In this document: piece by piece, positions 51,449 through 59,722 of the stretch | Position numbering within the stretch: the first letter of the stretch is position 1 | How the letters are laid out: each line of letters starts with the position of its first letter | Source of the DNA: Paenibacillus sp. BK033 | Lineage (GTDB): Bacteria; Bacillota; Bacilli; Paenibacillales; Paenibacillaceae | NCBI RefSeq assembly: GCF_004345425.1 | Contig: NZ_SLVP01000005.1 | Span: forward strand, 124,001 to 188,000 | DNA: 64,000 nucleotides | Reading direction: 5' to 3' | Made by a program: the position numbers and the translations under genes | Notes under the pieces: generated by a model | What the model was told of the DNA's origin: nothing | Databases searched by the model: none | The model's input: the letters and a program-made list of their open reading frames with translations, nothing else

Positions 51449-52063
51449 CTATTTATCGGCGATAAAAGTTGCGCTGAGATGCGCGAGGATCTCTTCCGGC
51501 GTATAACCGCGGACCTCCCGCTGGAACAGATACGATTCGCTGCTTACGCCATTGAGGAGCATATCGGCGCGGAATACGCTGTTCGGCTCGGGCTTACCTG
51601 CAGCGGCAAGCATCTCGTCAAACAGCTGAACAAGGATTTCATGCAGCTCATGGTAGAGAGGGCCTTTTTGCCGGGTGCTCGGCCGGTTGGCTTGCGAAGA
51701 ATCCTCAACGCCGCGCAGCAGCTGTGATTTCTTTTCGCGGAACTTGATAAACAAGCCAAGAATACCCTTTAGTCTGGAGCTTGGCGAGTCGGAGTGATGA
51801 TCTTCGAGGTAGGCATAAATATCCTCGAATAAAATTACCAGATTGTCTTTCATAAGATCCAGGCACAGCTCGCTTTTGTTGCGGTAACGCCGGTATAGCG
51901 TACCCGGCCCGATTTGCGCTTCGGCGGCAATCTGATTCATACTGACCTGCTCCACGCCATGCTGTTCGAACAATTGAAGAGCCGCATTTAATATCCGCTG
52001 ACGGTTCTCGGCGGCATCCCGGCGTTCGGGCTTCAGTGGGTGATTCGTTGATTCTTCATTCAT
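51449..52063 (-). CDS. TetR family transcriptional regulator
   Basis: About 204 residues. HTH near the N-terminus: RQRILNAALQLFEQHGVEQVSMNQIAAEAQIGPGTLYRRYRNKSELCLDLM, with the usual alpha-3 (GTLYRRYRNK). Start ATG 52063, with AGGAAGTGAT about 7 bases upstream. Divergent from the isochorismatase-MFS unit across a promoter with twin GGAGA/TCTCC operators, which it most likely binds. The exporter's substrate would be the inducer. Confidence 0.9.
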   Translation of the reverse strand: MNEESTNHPLKPERRDAAENRQRILNAALQLFEQHGVEQVSMNQIAAEAQIGPGTLYRRYRNKSELCLDLMKDNLVILFEDIYAYLEDHHSDSPSSRLKGILGLFIKFREKKSQLLRGVEDSSQANRPSTRQKGPLYHELHEILVQLFDEMLAAAGKPEPNSVFRADMLLNGVSSESYLFQREVRGYTPEEILAHLSATFIADK

Positions 52064-52107
52064 GACCGGATCACTTCCTATCTGCGAAACATGATTTTTA
52101 GGTTTGG

Positions 52108-52154
52108 TTGACAACCGGAGAGGTCTCCGTTTAATATCAAGAGGAGAGTTCTCC
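52108..52154 (+). promoter_or_regulatory. Sigma-A promoter with two TetR-type operators
   Basis: TTGACA at 52108-52113, 17-base spacer, TTAATA at 52131. The spacer holds CGGAGAGGTCTCCG (52116-52129), and a second GGAGAGTTCTCC lies at 52143-52154, 26 bases on, centre to centre. A repressor on both sites would block RNA polymerase directly. Confidence 0.7.
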
Positions 52155-52192
52155 GCTTATATTAACATAACCGTTAGGAGTGTGTACAACCG

Positions 52193-52759
52193 ATGTTGAA
52201 CGCGAAACGAAGCGCATTTGTAATCATGGACTTGCAGAACGGAATCGTATCCCGGTTTGCGGATAACAAAGAGGTTATTCAACCTTTTCAGAAAGCTTTG
52301 GAGGCTGCGCGGAAGCATGGGATTCCGGTTATTTTTGTCCGTGTCGGCTTTAACGAAGGCTATCCGGAAGTAAGCCCCCGCAATAAGTCATTTTCGGTGG
52401 TTGCGCAGCACGGCGGCATGACGATCCATGACGATGCCACGCAGATTCACGAATCGGTGAAGCCGCTGCCGGGCGAGCCGGTCGTTACGAAGTTCCGGAT
52501 CAGCGCTTTTGCCGGAAGCAATCTGGAGGTTATTCTTCGCGCGAAGCAGGTCGAGAATCTTATTCTCTGCGGCATCTCGACAAGCGGAGTTGTATTGTCT
52601 ACGATCCGCGAGGCGGCAGACAAGGATTATGCCATTACCGTATTGCAGGATGCCTGTCTGGATGCGGATCCCGAAGTTCACCGCGTCCTAACCGAGAAGG
52701 TCTTCCCGCGTCAGGCGGACGTGAAGACGGTTGAGGCCTGGATCGAGACCTTGGGATAG
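52193..52759 (+). CDS. Isochorismatase-like hydrolase lacking the catalytic Cys
   Basis: 188 residues. IMDLQNG supplies the first Asp (residue about 13), TKFRISAFAGSNLE the Lys (about 100), and LILCGISTSGVVLSTIREA the third position (about 125). In cysteine hydrolases of this fold the residue after TS(x) is Cys; here it is Gly in TSGVV, as in true isochorismatases (EntB-like). The reaction cannot be set from this alone. RBS TTAGGAG before the ATG. First gene of the TetR-controlled unit. Confidence 0.82.
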   Translation: MLNAKRSAFVIMDLQNGIVSRFADNKEVIQPFQKALEAARKHGIPVIFVRVGFNEGYPEVSPRNKSFSVVAQHGGMTIHDDATQIHESVKPLPGEPVVTKFRISAFAGSNLEVILRAKQVENLILCGISTSGVVLSTIREAADKDYAITVLQDACLDADPEVHRVLTEKVFPRQADVKTVEAWIETLG

Positions 52760-52788
52760 AGCACCCGGCAGCAGCAGGAGGAAGGGAG

Positions 52789-54003
52789 ATGACAGGTATG
52801 CCTATTTGGAAAAGAAACCTGTTCGTCTGTTGGTTTGGCGTATTCGTCGCAAGCATCGGCATGAGCCAGATCGCCCCGGTGTTGCCTTTGTACATCCACC
52901 ATCTGGGCGTTTCCGATACCCGAATGGTAGAGCAGTATTCCGGTTTAGCGTTTGGGATTACCTTTATTCTGTCCGCCGTGTTTTCCCCGATATGGGGAAT
53001 CGCGGCGGACAAATACGGGCGAAAGCCGATGCTGCTGCGGGCCAGCCTCGGCATGGCGATCGTTATTTTCAGCATGGGCTTTGCCCAAAACGTGTATGAG
53101 CTGATTGGCCTTCGCCTGCTGCAGGGAATCATTACAGGATACGCCTCGGCTTGCACGGCGCTGATTGCAACGCAGACCGAGAAAGCCCATGCCGGCTGGG
53201 CGCTTGGGACCTTGTCTACGGCCGGGATTGCGGGTTCCTTGTTAGGTCCGTCGATCGGCGGTTTCATAGAATTGCATTTCGGCATGCGGAATGTGTTCTT
53301 TATTACCGGAGTTCTTTTATTGTTCGCTTTTCTAACAACCTTGTTGTTTGTGAAAGAGAATTTCACGCGCATAGACCAAAAAGCGCAGAAGATGAAGGAA
53401 GTCTGGGGCAGTATCCCCGAGAAGAACCTGACGATCACTTTGTTCGTGACGTATTTTGCCTTGACTCTCGCCATGTATTCCATTGAGCCCGTGCTAACGG
53501 TGTACGTAACAAGCTTAACGAGCAGTACCGAGCATGTGGCTTTGCTGGCCGGGTTTATATTTTCCGCGTCCGGGCTGGCCAACATGATCGCCGCGCCAAG
53601 GCTCGGCAGGCTTTCGGATAAGATTGGCGCGCACAAAGTGATGCTGGCCGCTTTGATTGTTGCCGGACTGTTGTTTATACCGCAGGCATTGGTCCATCAG
53701 CCTTGGGAGCTTATGGCGCTTCGATTTTTATTGGGACTGGCGGCTGGTGGACTAAATCCGTCGGTTAATATTCTGATCAAAAAAATCACGCCGGATGCTC
53801 TCACGGGAAGGATGTTTGGTTTTACAATGTCTGCCGGTTATTTAGGCGTTTTCATCGGTTCGATTCTCGGCGGGCAAATAGCGGCGTGGTTAGGCATCCG
53901 GGCAGTCTTTTTGACAACGGGAGCCATCCTGCTGCTGAACGCGTTATGGGTCTACGCGAAAGCTTACAAGACGCTCAATCTCAGAGCGGCAGCCAGCCGT
54001 TAA
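52789..54003 (+). CDS. MFS multidrug-type transporter
   Basis: 404 residues, twelve helices. GMSQIAPVLPLYIHHLGV, then the DHA1 motif A AADKYGRKPMLLRASLG (about residues 72-88) and motif C GIAGSLLGPSIGGFIE (about 146-161), which mark a drug-proton antiporter. AGGAGGAAGGGAG lies just upstream. Second gene of the TetR-controlled unit, 29 bases after the hydrolase gene; together they may degrade and expel one toxic compound. Confidence 0.88.
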   Translation: MTGMPIWKRNLFVCWFGVFVASIGMSQIAPVLPLYIHHLGVSDTRMVEQYSGLAFGITFILSAVFSPIWGIAADKYGRKPMLLRASLGMAIVIFSMGFAQNVYELIGLRLLQGIITGYASACTALIATQTEKAHAGWALGTLSTAGIAGSLLGPSIGGFIELHFGMRNVFFITGVLLLFAFLTTLLFVKENFTRIDQKAQKMKEVWGSIPEKNLTITLFVTYFALTLAMYSIEPVLTVYVTSLTSSTEHVALLAGFIFSASGLANMIAAPRLGRLSDKIGAHKVMLAALIVAGLLFIPQALVHQPWELMALRFLLGLAAGGLNPSVNILIKKITPDALTGRMFGFTMSAGYLGVFIGSILGGQIAAWLGIRAVFLTTGAILLLNALWVYAKAYKTLNLRAAASR

Positions 54004-54021
54004 TTTTTTTGCGAAAATGGG

Positions 54022-54050
54022 TTTACCTCGGATTCGTTTTTTGTTATTAT
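54022..54050 (+). promoter_or_regulatory. Sigma-A promoter of the T-box leader
   Basis: TTTACC, 17 bases, TATTAT at 54045-54050. Predicted start near 54057, just ahead of the Stem I region. Confidence 0.55.
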
Positions 54051-54056
54051 AACTGC

Positions 54057-54360
54057 AATATGAAATGCAATGACGAGACGAGTAGATAAATCAATTCTTT
54101 TCCAGAGAGCTCCGGCATGCTGAAAAGGAGTAAAGAATGATTTATTGAAGAAAGACTCTGAGCAGCGCATCGGAACCGGCAAGGCTGGGGATGGTGTGAC
54201 AGGAGCTCCTGTTATAGAGCTAGAGTATAAGCATTGGGACTGCAATGCCGTACTTGAAGAGGCTGATATGGCGACATATCCGCGAATTTAGGGTGGTACC
54301 ACGGGTATTCAAATCTCGTCCCTGAGACTACGGTCTTGGGGGTGGGATTTTTTTATTTTT
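54057..54360 (+). promoter_or_regulatory. T-box riboswitch (leader of asd)
   Basis: Stem I arms AGATAAATCA (near 54085) and TGATTTAT, the distal AGAGAG / GCTGAAAA elements, and the hallmark T-box sequence AGGGTGGTACCACGGG at 54290-54305, followed by the terminator arm CTCGTCCCT. This senses uncharged tRNA and relieves termination. In the specifier loop (TGAAGAAAGA between the stems) the codon could not be assigned; the triplet after the loop-E GAA reads GAA. Regulates the asd gene that starts 87 bases downstream. Confidence 0.93.
54311..54358 (+). terminator. T-box terminator
   Basis: AATCTCGTCCC-TGAGAC and GTCTTGGGGGTGGGATT form a stem with several G-U pairs, followed by seven Ts. Mutually exclusive with the antiterminator formed by the T-box sequence. 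Confidence 0.85.
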
Positions 54361-54446
54361 CGCGGCTAGCAAAGGGATTTGTACCGCATACATGTAAGGT
54401 ATAAGGTACGGCATACAAAATCAGACTGAGAGGATTTGAAGAACAA

Positions 54447-55532
54447 ATGTCGCAAAAACTTAAAGTTGGTATTGTTGGTGGAACGGGCATGGTTGGCCAG
54501 CGCTTCGTGCAATTGCTGGATCAGCATCCTTGGTTTGAAGTAACGGCTATTGCCGCAAGCGCAGGCTCGGCAGGCAAAACGTATGTGGAATCGGTTCAAA
54601 ACAGATGGAAGCTTGACACTCCAATCCCTGAAGCGGTTAAAAATATCGTGGTCCAGGACGCATCGAAGGTCGAAGAGGTTGCTGAGGGCGTTGATTTTGT
54701 ATTCTGCGCGGTAGATATGCCTAAGAAAGAGATCCAGGCGCTCGAAGAAGCTTACGCGAAGACGGGTACGCCTGTCGTGTCCAACAACTCGGCTCACCGC
54801 TGGACGGCGGACGTTCCTATGGTTATTCCCGAAATCAACCCGGAACATCTTGAAGTTATTGAAGCCCAAAGAAAACGTCTCGGTACAACGACCGGTTTTA
54901 TCGCGGTAAAACCGAACTGCTCGATTCAAAGCTATGTACCGGCGCTTCATGCTCTTCGCGAATTCAAGCCAACTACCGTCGTAGCTTCGACGTATCAAGC
55001 GATCTCCGGCGCAGGCAAGAACTTTACGGACTGGCCGGATATGCTGGATAACGTGATTCCTTACATCGGCGGGGAAGAAGAGAAGAGCGAGCAGGAGCCG
55101 CTCCGTATCTGGGGCAGCGTTGAGAACGGCGAAGTCGTGAAAGCAAGCGCTCCGCTGATCACGACGCAGTGCATCCGCGTTCCGGTAACGGACGGTCACC
55201 TTGCTACGGTGTTCGTGAATTTCGAGAACAAGCCTTCGAAGGAAGAGATCCTCGCGCGTTGGTCCGAGTACAAAGGCCGTCCGCAAGAGCTGGGTCTGCC
55301 AAGCGCGCCTAAGCAATTCATCACGTACTTCGAAGAAGAGAACAGACCGCAAACGAAGCTCGACCGCGACATTGAAAAAGGAATGGGCGTATCCGCAGGC
55401 CGTCTGCGCGAGGATACCCTGTACGATTTCAAATTCGTTGGCTTGTCTCATAACACGCTCCGCGGTGCGGCCGGCGGTGCCGTATTGATTGCGGAACTGC
55501 TCAAGGCGGAAGGTTATATCCAACCGAAATAA
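54447..55532 (+). CDS. asd: Aspartate-semialdehyde dehydrogenase
   Basis: 361 residues. LKVGIVGGTGMVGQRFVQLLDQHPWFEV binds NADP; SNNSAHRW and KPNCSIQSYVPALHAL (about residues 152-165) carry the catalytic Cys, and VPVTDGHLATVFVNFE the substrate side. This is the archaeal/fungal-like (longer) Asd branch rather than the E. coli type, also seen in some Bacillota. It makes aspartate semialdehyde from aspartyl phosphate, the branch point to lysine/diaminopimelate, methionine and threonine. Translation start by ATG with GAGGA nearby. Confidence 0.95.
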   Translation: MSQKLKVGIVGGTGMVGQRFVQLLDQHPWFEVTAIAASAGSAGKTYVESVQNRWKLDTPIPEAVKNIVVQDASKVEEVAEGVDFVFCAVDMPKKEIQALEEAYAKTGTPVVSNNSAHRWTADVPMVIPEINPEHLEVIEAQRKRLGTTTGFIAVKPNCSIQSYVPALHALREFKPTTVVASTYQAISGAGKNFTDWPDMLDNVIPYIGGEEEKSEQEPLRIWGSVENGEVVKASAPLITTQCIRVPVTDGHLATVFVNFENKPSKEEILARWSEYKGRPQELGLPSAPKQFITYFEEENRPQTKLDRDIEKGMGVSAGRLREDTLYDFKFVGLSHNTLRGAAGGAVLIAELLKAEGYIQPK

Positions 55533-55546
55533 TAGAGATTGTTTGC

Positions 55547-55589
55547 AGCAAGCTCCCCCCAGAATAGCGGGTAAGGAGCTTGCTGTTTT
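55547..55589 (+). terminator. Terminator of asd
   Basis: AGCAAGCTCC pairs with GGAGCTTGCT across 18 bases, followed by GTTTTG. Confidence 0.75.
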
Positions 55590-55619
55590 GCTTTCTATTT
55601 GCTTTCTATTTGCTTTCTA
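55587..55619 (+). repeat. Three exact 11-base tandem copies
   Basis: TTTGCTTTCTA repeated three times without gaps (55587, 55598, 55609), directly before the GGAGGAG site of the dehydrogenase gene. A short pyrimidine-rich tandem repeat prone to slippage. Confidence 0.9.
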
Positions 55620-55640
55620 AGAGAAGGAGGAGAACAACAA

Positions 55641-56591
55641 ATGAAATGCGCCGTATTGGATGATTACCAGAACGCTGCATTACGTATGGCGGATTGGTCG
55701 CAAGTGACGGATCGGATCGAGGTTCAAGTATTCAATCATCATTTCGAGAATCAGGACGAGCTTATCGCTTCCGTACAGGATTGCGAGATTGTTGTCGTCA
55801 TGCGGGAAAGAACGCCATTCCGCAAGGAGCTACTGCAGCGGCTGCCTAACCTGAAGCTTCTCGTAACAACCGGTATGCGCAACGCTTCCATTGATCTGGC
55901 CACAGCTGCCGAACAGGGAATTACGGTATGCGGCACAAAAGGGGGAGGCGAGGGGACTACCGAGCTGACTTGGGCGCTTATTCTCGGTCTCGCCCGAAAG
56001 CTGGTGCCGGAGAACGAAGCGGTTAGAAACGGCGGCTGGCAAAGCACGATTGGCGTCGATCTTCATGGCAAGAGGCTTGGCTTGTTGGGACTTGGCCATA
56101 TCGGAACCAATGTGGCAAGGATCGGACAAGCCTTCGGCATGAAGGTGACGGCGTGGAGCCGGAACCTGACGGCAGAGAAAGCTGCGGCAGCCGGCGTTAC
56201 GCTGGCTGGCTCCAAGGAAGAGCTGCTGGAGAGCAGCGACTTCGTTTCGATACATTTGGTGCTAAGCGATCGTACCCGGGGCTTGATTGGTGAAAAAGAG
56301 CTGGAGCGGATGCGGCCGACAGCTTTTCTCATTAACACTTCGCGCGGCCCTATTGTGGAGCGGAAGCCTTTGCTTGAAGCTCTTAGGAGCGGCAAAATCG
56401 CCGGAGCAGGGATCGACGTATTCGAGCAGGAGCCGCTGCCTCAAGACGATCCGTTCCGCTTGCTCCCGAATGTCCTTGCGACCCCGCATATCGGTTACGT
56501 AACGGAAGCGGCGTACCGCGGTTTCTACAAGGGCATTGTAGAAGATATCGAAGCGTATTTGGCAGGTTCGCCGGTGAACGTATTAACATAG
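55641..56591 (+). CDS. D-2-hydroxyacid dehydrogenase family protein
   Basis: About 316 residues. Rossmann NAD site LGLLGLGHIGTNVARIGQAFGMKVTAWSRN (about residues 143-172), the family signature with Arg (LINTSRGPIVE, about 232), Glu (GIDVFEQEP, about 265) and the catalytic His (ATPHIGYVTE, about 285). It reduces 2-keto acids or oxidises D-2-hydroxy acids in the cytosol; substrate unknown. AAGGAGGAG lies 8-9 bases before ATG 55641. Separate from asd. Confidence 0.9.
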   Translation: MKCAVLDDYQNAALRMADWSQVTDRIEVQVFNHHFENQDELIASVQDCEIVVVMRERTPFRKELLQRLPNLKLLVTTGMRNASIDLATAAEQGITVCGTKGGGEGTTELTWALILGLARKLVPENEAVRNGGWQSTIGVDLHGKRLGLLGLGHIGTNVARIGQAFGMKVTAWSRNLTAEKAAAAGVTLAGSKEELLESSDFVSIHLVLSDRTRGLIGEKELERMRPTAFLINTSRGPIVERKPLLEALRSGKIAGAGIDVFEQEPLPQDDPFRLLPNVLATPHIGYVTEAAYRGFYKGIVEDIEAYLAGSPVNVLT

Positions 56592-56603
56592 TTTCAGAAA
56601 AAG

Positions 56604-56636
56604 AGATAGACTGCCGGTTATGCCGACAGTCTATCT
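56604..56636. terminator. Bidirectional terminator
   Basis: AGATAGACTG pairs with CAGTCTATCT, with a CGG/CCG inner stem; between the dehydrogenase gene and the converging YmaF-like gene. Confidence 0.8.
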
Positions 56637-56641
56637 TATTT

Positions 56642-57007
56642 TTATTTAACCAGCGGCGCTTGAATTAAAGTCGAGAATTTAAATTGATGAACATGACCAT
56701 CGTTGAAGGTCGTCTGGCCTTTTACAAAATGAACGTGCTTGCCTCTTCCGACGGGGATAGCAGGACCAGTCGTAATTTTTTTTAATTTATGAAAATGATT
56801 AAAGAAATCCGTATTGGTCAAGTCAATTTCATGAACATGGCTATTTCCTCGCGGTATCGCCTGTCCGGTAACACCTGCGAAGCGATGATTATGACGATCA
56901 TTTCCTTCTTCGGCAAGCTGAGTGCTGCCCAGAAACTCATGGACATGACGTTGCACCTTGTAACAAGGTGCAGCTTTTTTGTTAATTGTCGCTCTTCTTC
57001 TAAACAT
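56642..57007 (-). CDS. YmaF family histidine-rich protein
   Basis: About 121 residues from ATG 57007 (AGGAGG 10 bases upstream). Rich in paired histidines at regular spacing (HVHEF, RHNHRF, HVHEID, NHFHKL, KHVHFV, HVHQFKF), the pattern of the YmaF family of Bacillus, a sporulation-associated small protein of unknown role. The HxH pairs could bind metal, which is inference. Basic N-terminus; no signal peptide. Confidence 0.85.
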   Translation of the reverse strand: MFRRRATINKKAAPCYKVQRHVHEFLGSTQLAEEGNDRHNHRFAGVTGQAIPRGNSHVHEIDLTNTDFFNHFHKLKKITTGPAIPVGRGKHVHFVKGQTTFNDGHVHQFKFSTLIQAPLVK

Positions 57008-57208
57008 AGTTAACAATCCTCCTAATGATAGAACTGCTTCCATGGTATTAAAGTAAGGATCGACCCGTTCTAGGCTATCAGTAAACTCGCTATTAAAAAG
57101 GGCGGGTTTTTTTCTGTTTCCTCAATTGGAATAATTCATGAATAATTTAAGATCACTTGGAAGAAAATTAGAAAACCTACTAAATCGGGTAGTAAGGAGA
57201 CAACGATT

Positions 57209-57982
57209 ATGGCGAACGATAAACCGAATCAGCCGCAGGACGAATCGCGCAGAAGGTTCCTTAAATATTCCGGTACAGCGCTTGGCGGGGTAGTGCTAGG
57301 CGGGGTCATCGGAGGACTTGTAGGTTCGAATATGAAGCAGACGGTGAAGGAAACAGCACCGGAACCGGGCAAGTCGGGGACTGCACCAGAGGATAGAGAC
57401 TATAATCAGGCGCTGATGTTTTTTAGTCAGGATCAGTTCTTGACGGCGGAAGCCGCAGCGGAACGGCTCTTTCCGAAGGATGATTTGGGTCCTGGCGCCA
57501 AGGAGCTGGGGGTAGCCTTTTTCATCGACCACCAGATGGTCAGTCAATACGGCTATAATGCCCGGGATTATATGCTCCCGCCTTATTACAAGGCGGAGGA
57601 AACGCAGGGCTATCAGCTCATCTTCAAACGTCGAGAACTAATCGCGTTAGGATTGGATGCCCTGAATCAATACAGCAATACCAAATACCAGAAGCCGTTT
57701 GTCGAAATTGCGCCGGAGGATCAGGATGCCGTTCTGACCGCTTTTGAAAAGAACGATACCAGCATAAAGGATTTCCCTGCGTCGAACTTCTTCGCGATGT
57801 TTCTCAATCTGACGCTGGAAGGAGCTTATGCTGACCCTCTATATGGGGGCAACCGGAATATGGCAGGCTGGAAGATGAGAAATTTCCCCGGCAACCAGAT
57901 GAGTTATACCGAATACGTAGACAAAGACGAGTTTGTCAAACTTGATCCGTTAAGCTTGCACGATCATCTTGAGCTCGGATAG
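57209..57982 (+). CDS. Gluconate 2-dehydrogenase subunit 3 family protein (Tat substrate)
   Basis: 257 residues. N-terminus DESRRRFLKYSGTALGGVVLGGVIGGLVG is a twin-arginine signal (SRRRFLK, then a weakly hydrophobic stretch), so it leaves the cell folded. The mature part (FFSQDQFLTAEAAAERLFPKDDLGPGAKELGVAFFIDHQM; FPASNFFAMFLNLTLEGAYADPLYGGNRNMAGWKMRNFPG) matches the GntM-type small subunit. Such subunits carry the signal for their partner flavoprotein. The next gene encodes that partner, 18 bases downstream. Confidence 0.9.
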   Translation: MANDKPNQPQDESRRRFLKYSGTALGGVVLGGVIGGLVGSNMKQTVKETAPEPGKSGTAPEDRDYNQALMFFSQDQFLTAEAAAERLFPKDDLGPGAKELGVAFFIDHQMVSQYGYNARDYMLPPYYKAEETQGYQLIFKRRELIALGLDALNQYSNTKYQKPFVEIAPEDQDAVLTAFEKNDTSIKDFPASNFFAMFLNLTLEGAYADPLYGGNRNMAGWKMRNFPGNQMSYTEYVDKDEFVKLDPLSLHDHLELG

Positions 57983-58000
57983 ATAAGGGGTGAAGCATAG

Positions 58001-59722
58001 ATGGCAACTACACTACCAAAGGTTCCCGTTGTTATTGTCGGAATGGGATGGGTTGGCGGCATCATCGCCGCCGAGCTGACCAAAGCCGGAATTTCCGTGG
58101 TTGGATTGGAACGCGGCAAAAGCCGTGATACGCAGGATTATTACCATGTCCATGACGAGCTTCGCTACGCTGCCCGTTATGAACTGATGCAGGATTTGTC
58201 CAAAGAAACGGTAACGTTTCGAAACACCATGAAGATGAGAGCATTGCCGATGCGTACATACGGTTCCTTTTTGCTTGGCGACGGTTTAGGCGGGGCCGGG
58301 GTTCACTGGAACGGTCAATACTATCGGTTCCTCCCTTACGACTTCGAGATTTACAGCAAGACGGTGGAGCGTTACGGCAAGAAAAAAATTCCGGAGAATA
58401 TGACGCTTCGCGACTGGGGCATTACCTATGATCAGCTCGAGCCTTACTTTGTGAAGTACGAGCAAATGGCGGGGATATCGGGAGAGAAGGAGCTGCCGTC
58501 CAATATCGGGAAAATGTCCACTCCATTTGCTACCGGTCCCATGAAGAAGACTCCGGGAATGAAGCTGTTCGAGGATGCGGCCAAGAAGCTAGGCTACAAT
58601 CCTTATGTAATCCCTTCGGCCAATCTGTCGGAGCCTTATAAAAATCCGGATGGCGTTGAGCGTGCTCCATGTCAATACTGCGGGTATTGCGAGAGGTTCG
58701 GCTGCGAATACGGCGCGAAAGCCGATCCCGTTGTCACGGTACTCCCGGTTGCGAAGCAGACGGGGAAATTGGAGGTCCGCACCCATTCCAACGTGATCAA
58801 AATCAATCATGAAGGCAAAAAAGCAACCGGCGTCACTTACGTGCATACCCCGACCGGAGAAGAATATATACAGCCTGCCGACGTCGTTATTCTTGCAAGC
58901 TACGTCTTCTCCAATGTAAGACTGCTGTTGCTTTCCAAGCTAGGCGAACCGTATGATCCGCAGTCGCAAAAAGGCTCTGTCGGACGCAATTACGCTTACC
59001 AAGTAAACGGTGCCAGCACGAGCATTTTTTACGAGGATCGCGAATTTAACTTGGCTATGGGCGCGGGCGCGCTTGGGAGCAGCATCGATGATTTCAACGG
59101 CGATAACTTTGATCACAGCGATCTCAAGTTTCTGCATGGCGCCAACATCCGGTTTACGCAGACCGGTCTCCGCCCGATTCAGTATCAGCCGGTCCCGGCC
59201 GGTACGCCGAAATGGGGAGCCGAGTTCAAAAAAGCGACGATCCATAATTCAAACCGCGTGTTGTCGGTTACCGGGCAAGGCGCCAGCATGCCGAACCGGT
59301 ATCACTTCCTCGATCTTGATCCGGAATACAAGGATGCGCTTGGATTGCCGCTTATCCGGATGACCTTCGATTTCGAGGATCAGGACCGCGAGCTTGTCAA
59401 ATTTATCGCGCAGAAGACGAAGGAAATCGCCGATCAAATGGGCGGAACAAAGACGGAAATTCACGACTCGCTCAAGCAATACAACATTGTTCCGTATCAG
59501 TCTACCCATAACACGGGCGGAACGATAATGGGAACGGATCCCAAGACATCCGTCGTCAATAATTACCTGCAAATGTGGGATGCGGAAAATGTTTTCATCT
59601 GCGGTGCATCCAACTTCTCGCATAACAGCGGATATAACCCTACCTCAACGGTTGGCGCGCTGGCTTACCGGACGGCGGAAGGGGTTCAGAAGTACATCGA
59701 TAAAGGCGGTTCACTCGTGTGA
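58001..59722 (+). CDS. GMC-type flavoprotein dehydrogenase, large subunit
   Basis: 573 residues. FAD site VVIVGMGWVGGIIAAELTKAGISVVGLERG at the N-terminus (a G-x-G-x2-G variant), and C-terminal GMC motifs THNTGGTIMGTDPKTSVVNNYLQMWDAENVFICGASNFSHNSGYNPTSTVGALA with catalytic His and Asn. Around residue 223 is PCQYCGYCERFGCEYGAKA, a Cys cluster like that of FAD-glucose/gluconate dehydrogenases with an iron-sulphur centre. No signal of its own, so it is probably carried out by the Tat-signal subunit upstream. It oxidises a sugar or alcohol at the outer membrane face; substrate unknown. Confidence 0.9.
   Translation: MATTLPKVPVVIVGMGWVGGIIAAELTKAGISVVGLERGKSRDTQDYYHVHDELRYAARYELMQDLSKETVTFRNTMKMRALPMRTYGSFLLGDGLGGAGVHWNGQYYRFLPYDFEIYSKTVERYGKKKIPENMTLRDWGITYDQLEPYFVKYEQMAGISGEKELPSNIGKMSTPFATGPMKKTPGMKLFEDAAKKLGYNPYVIPSANLSEPYKNPDGVERAPCQYCGYCERFGCEYGAKADPVVTVLPVAKQTGKLEVRTHSNVIKINHEGKKATGVTYVHTPTGEEYIQPADVVILASYVFSNVRLLLLSKLGEPYDPQSQKGSVGRNYAYQVNGASTSIFYEDREFNLAMGAGALGSSIDDFNGDNFDHSDLKFLHGANIRFTQTGLRPIQYQPVPAGTPKWGAEFKKATIHNSNRVLSVTGQGASMPNRYHFLDLDPEYKDALGLPLIRMTFDFEDQDRELVKFIAQKTKEIADQMGGTKTEIHDSLKQYNIVPYQSTHNTGGTIMGTDPKTSVVNNYLQMWDAENVFICGASNFSHNSGYNPTSTVGALAYRTAEGVQKYIDKGGSLV

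Noticed and set aside
52635..53636. 333-codon frame antisense to the isochorismatase/MFS unit
   Set aside because: Overlaps two recognisable genes on the other strand and shows no protein-family features.
54366..55523. 385-codon frame antisense to asd
   Set aside because: Shadow of a fully recognisable gene; arginine- and histidine-rich as expected for such mirror frames.
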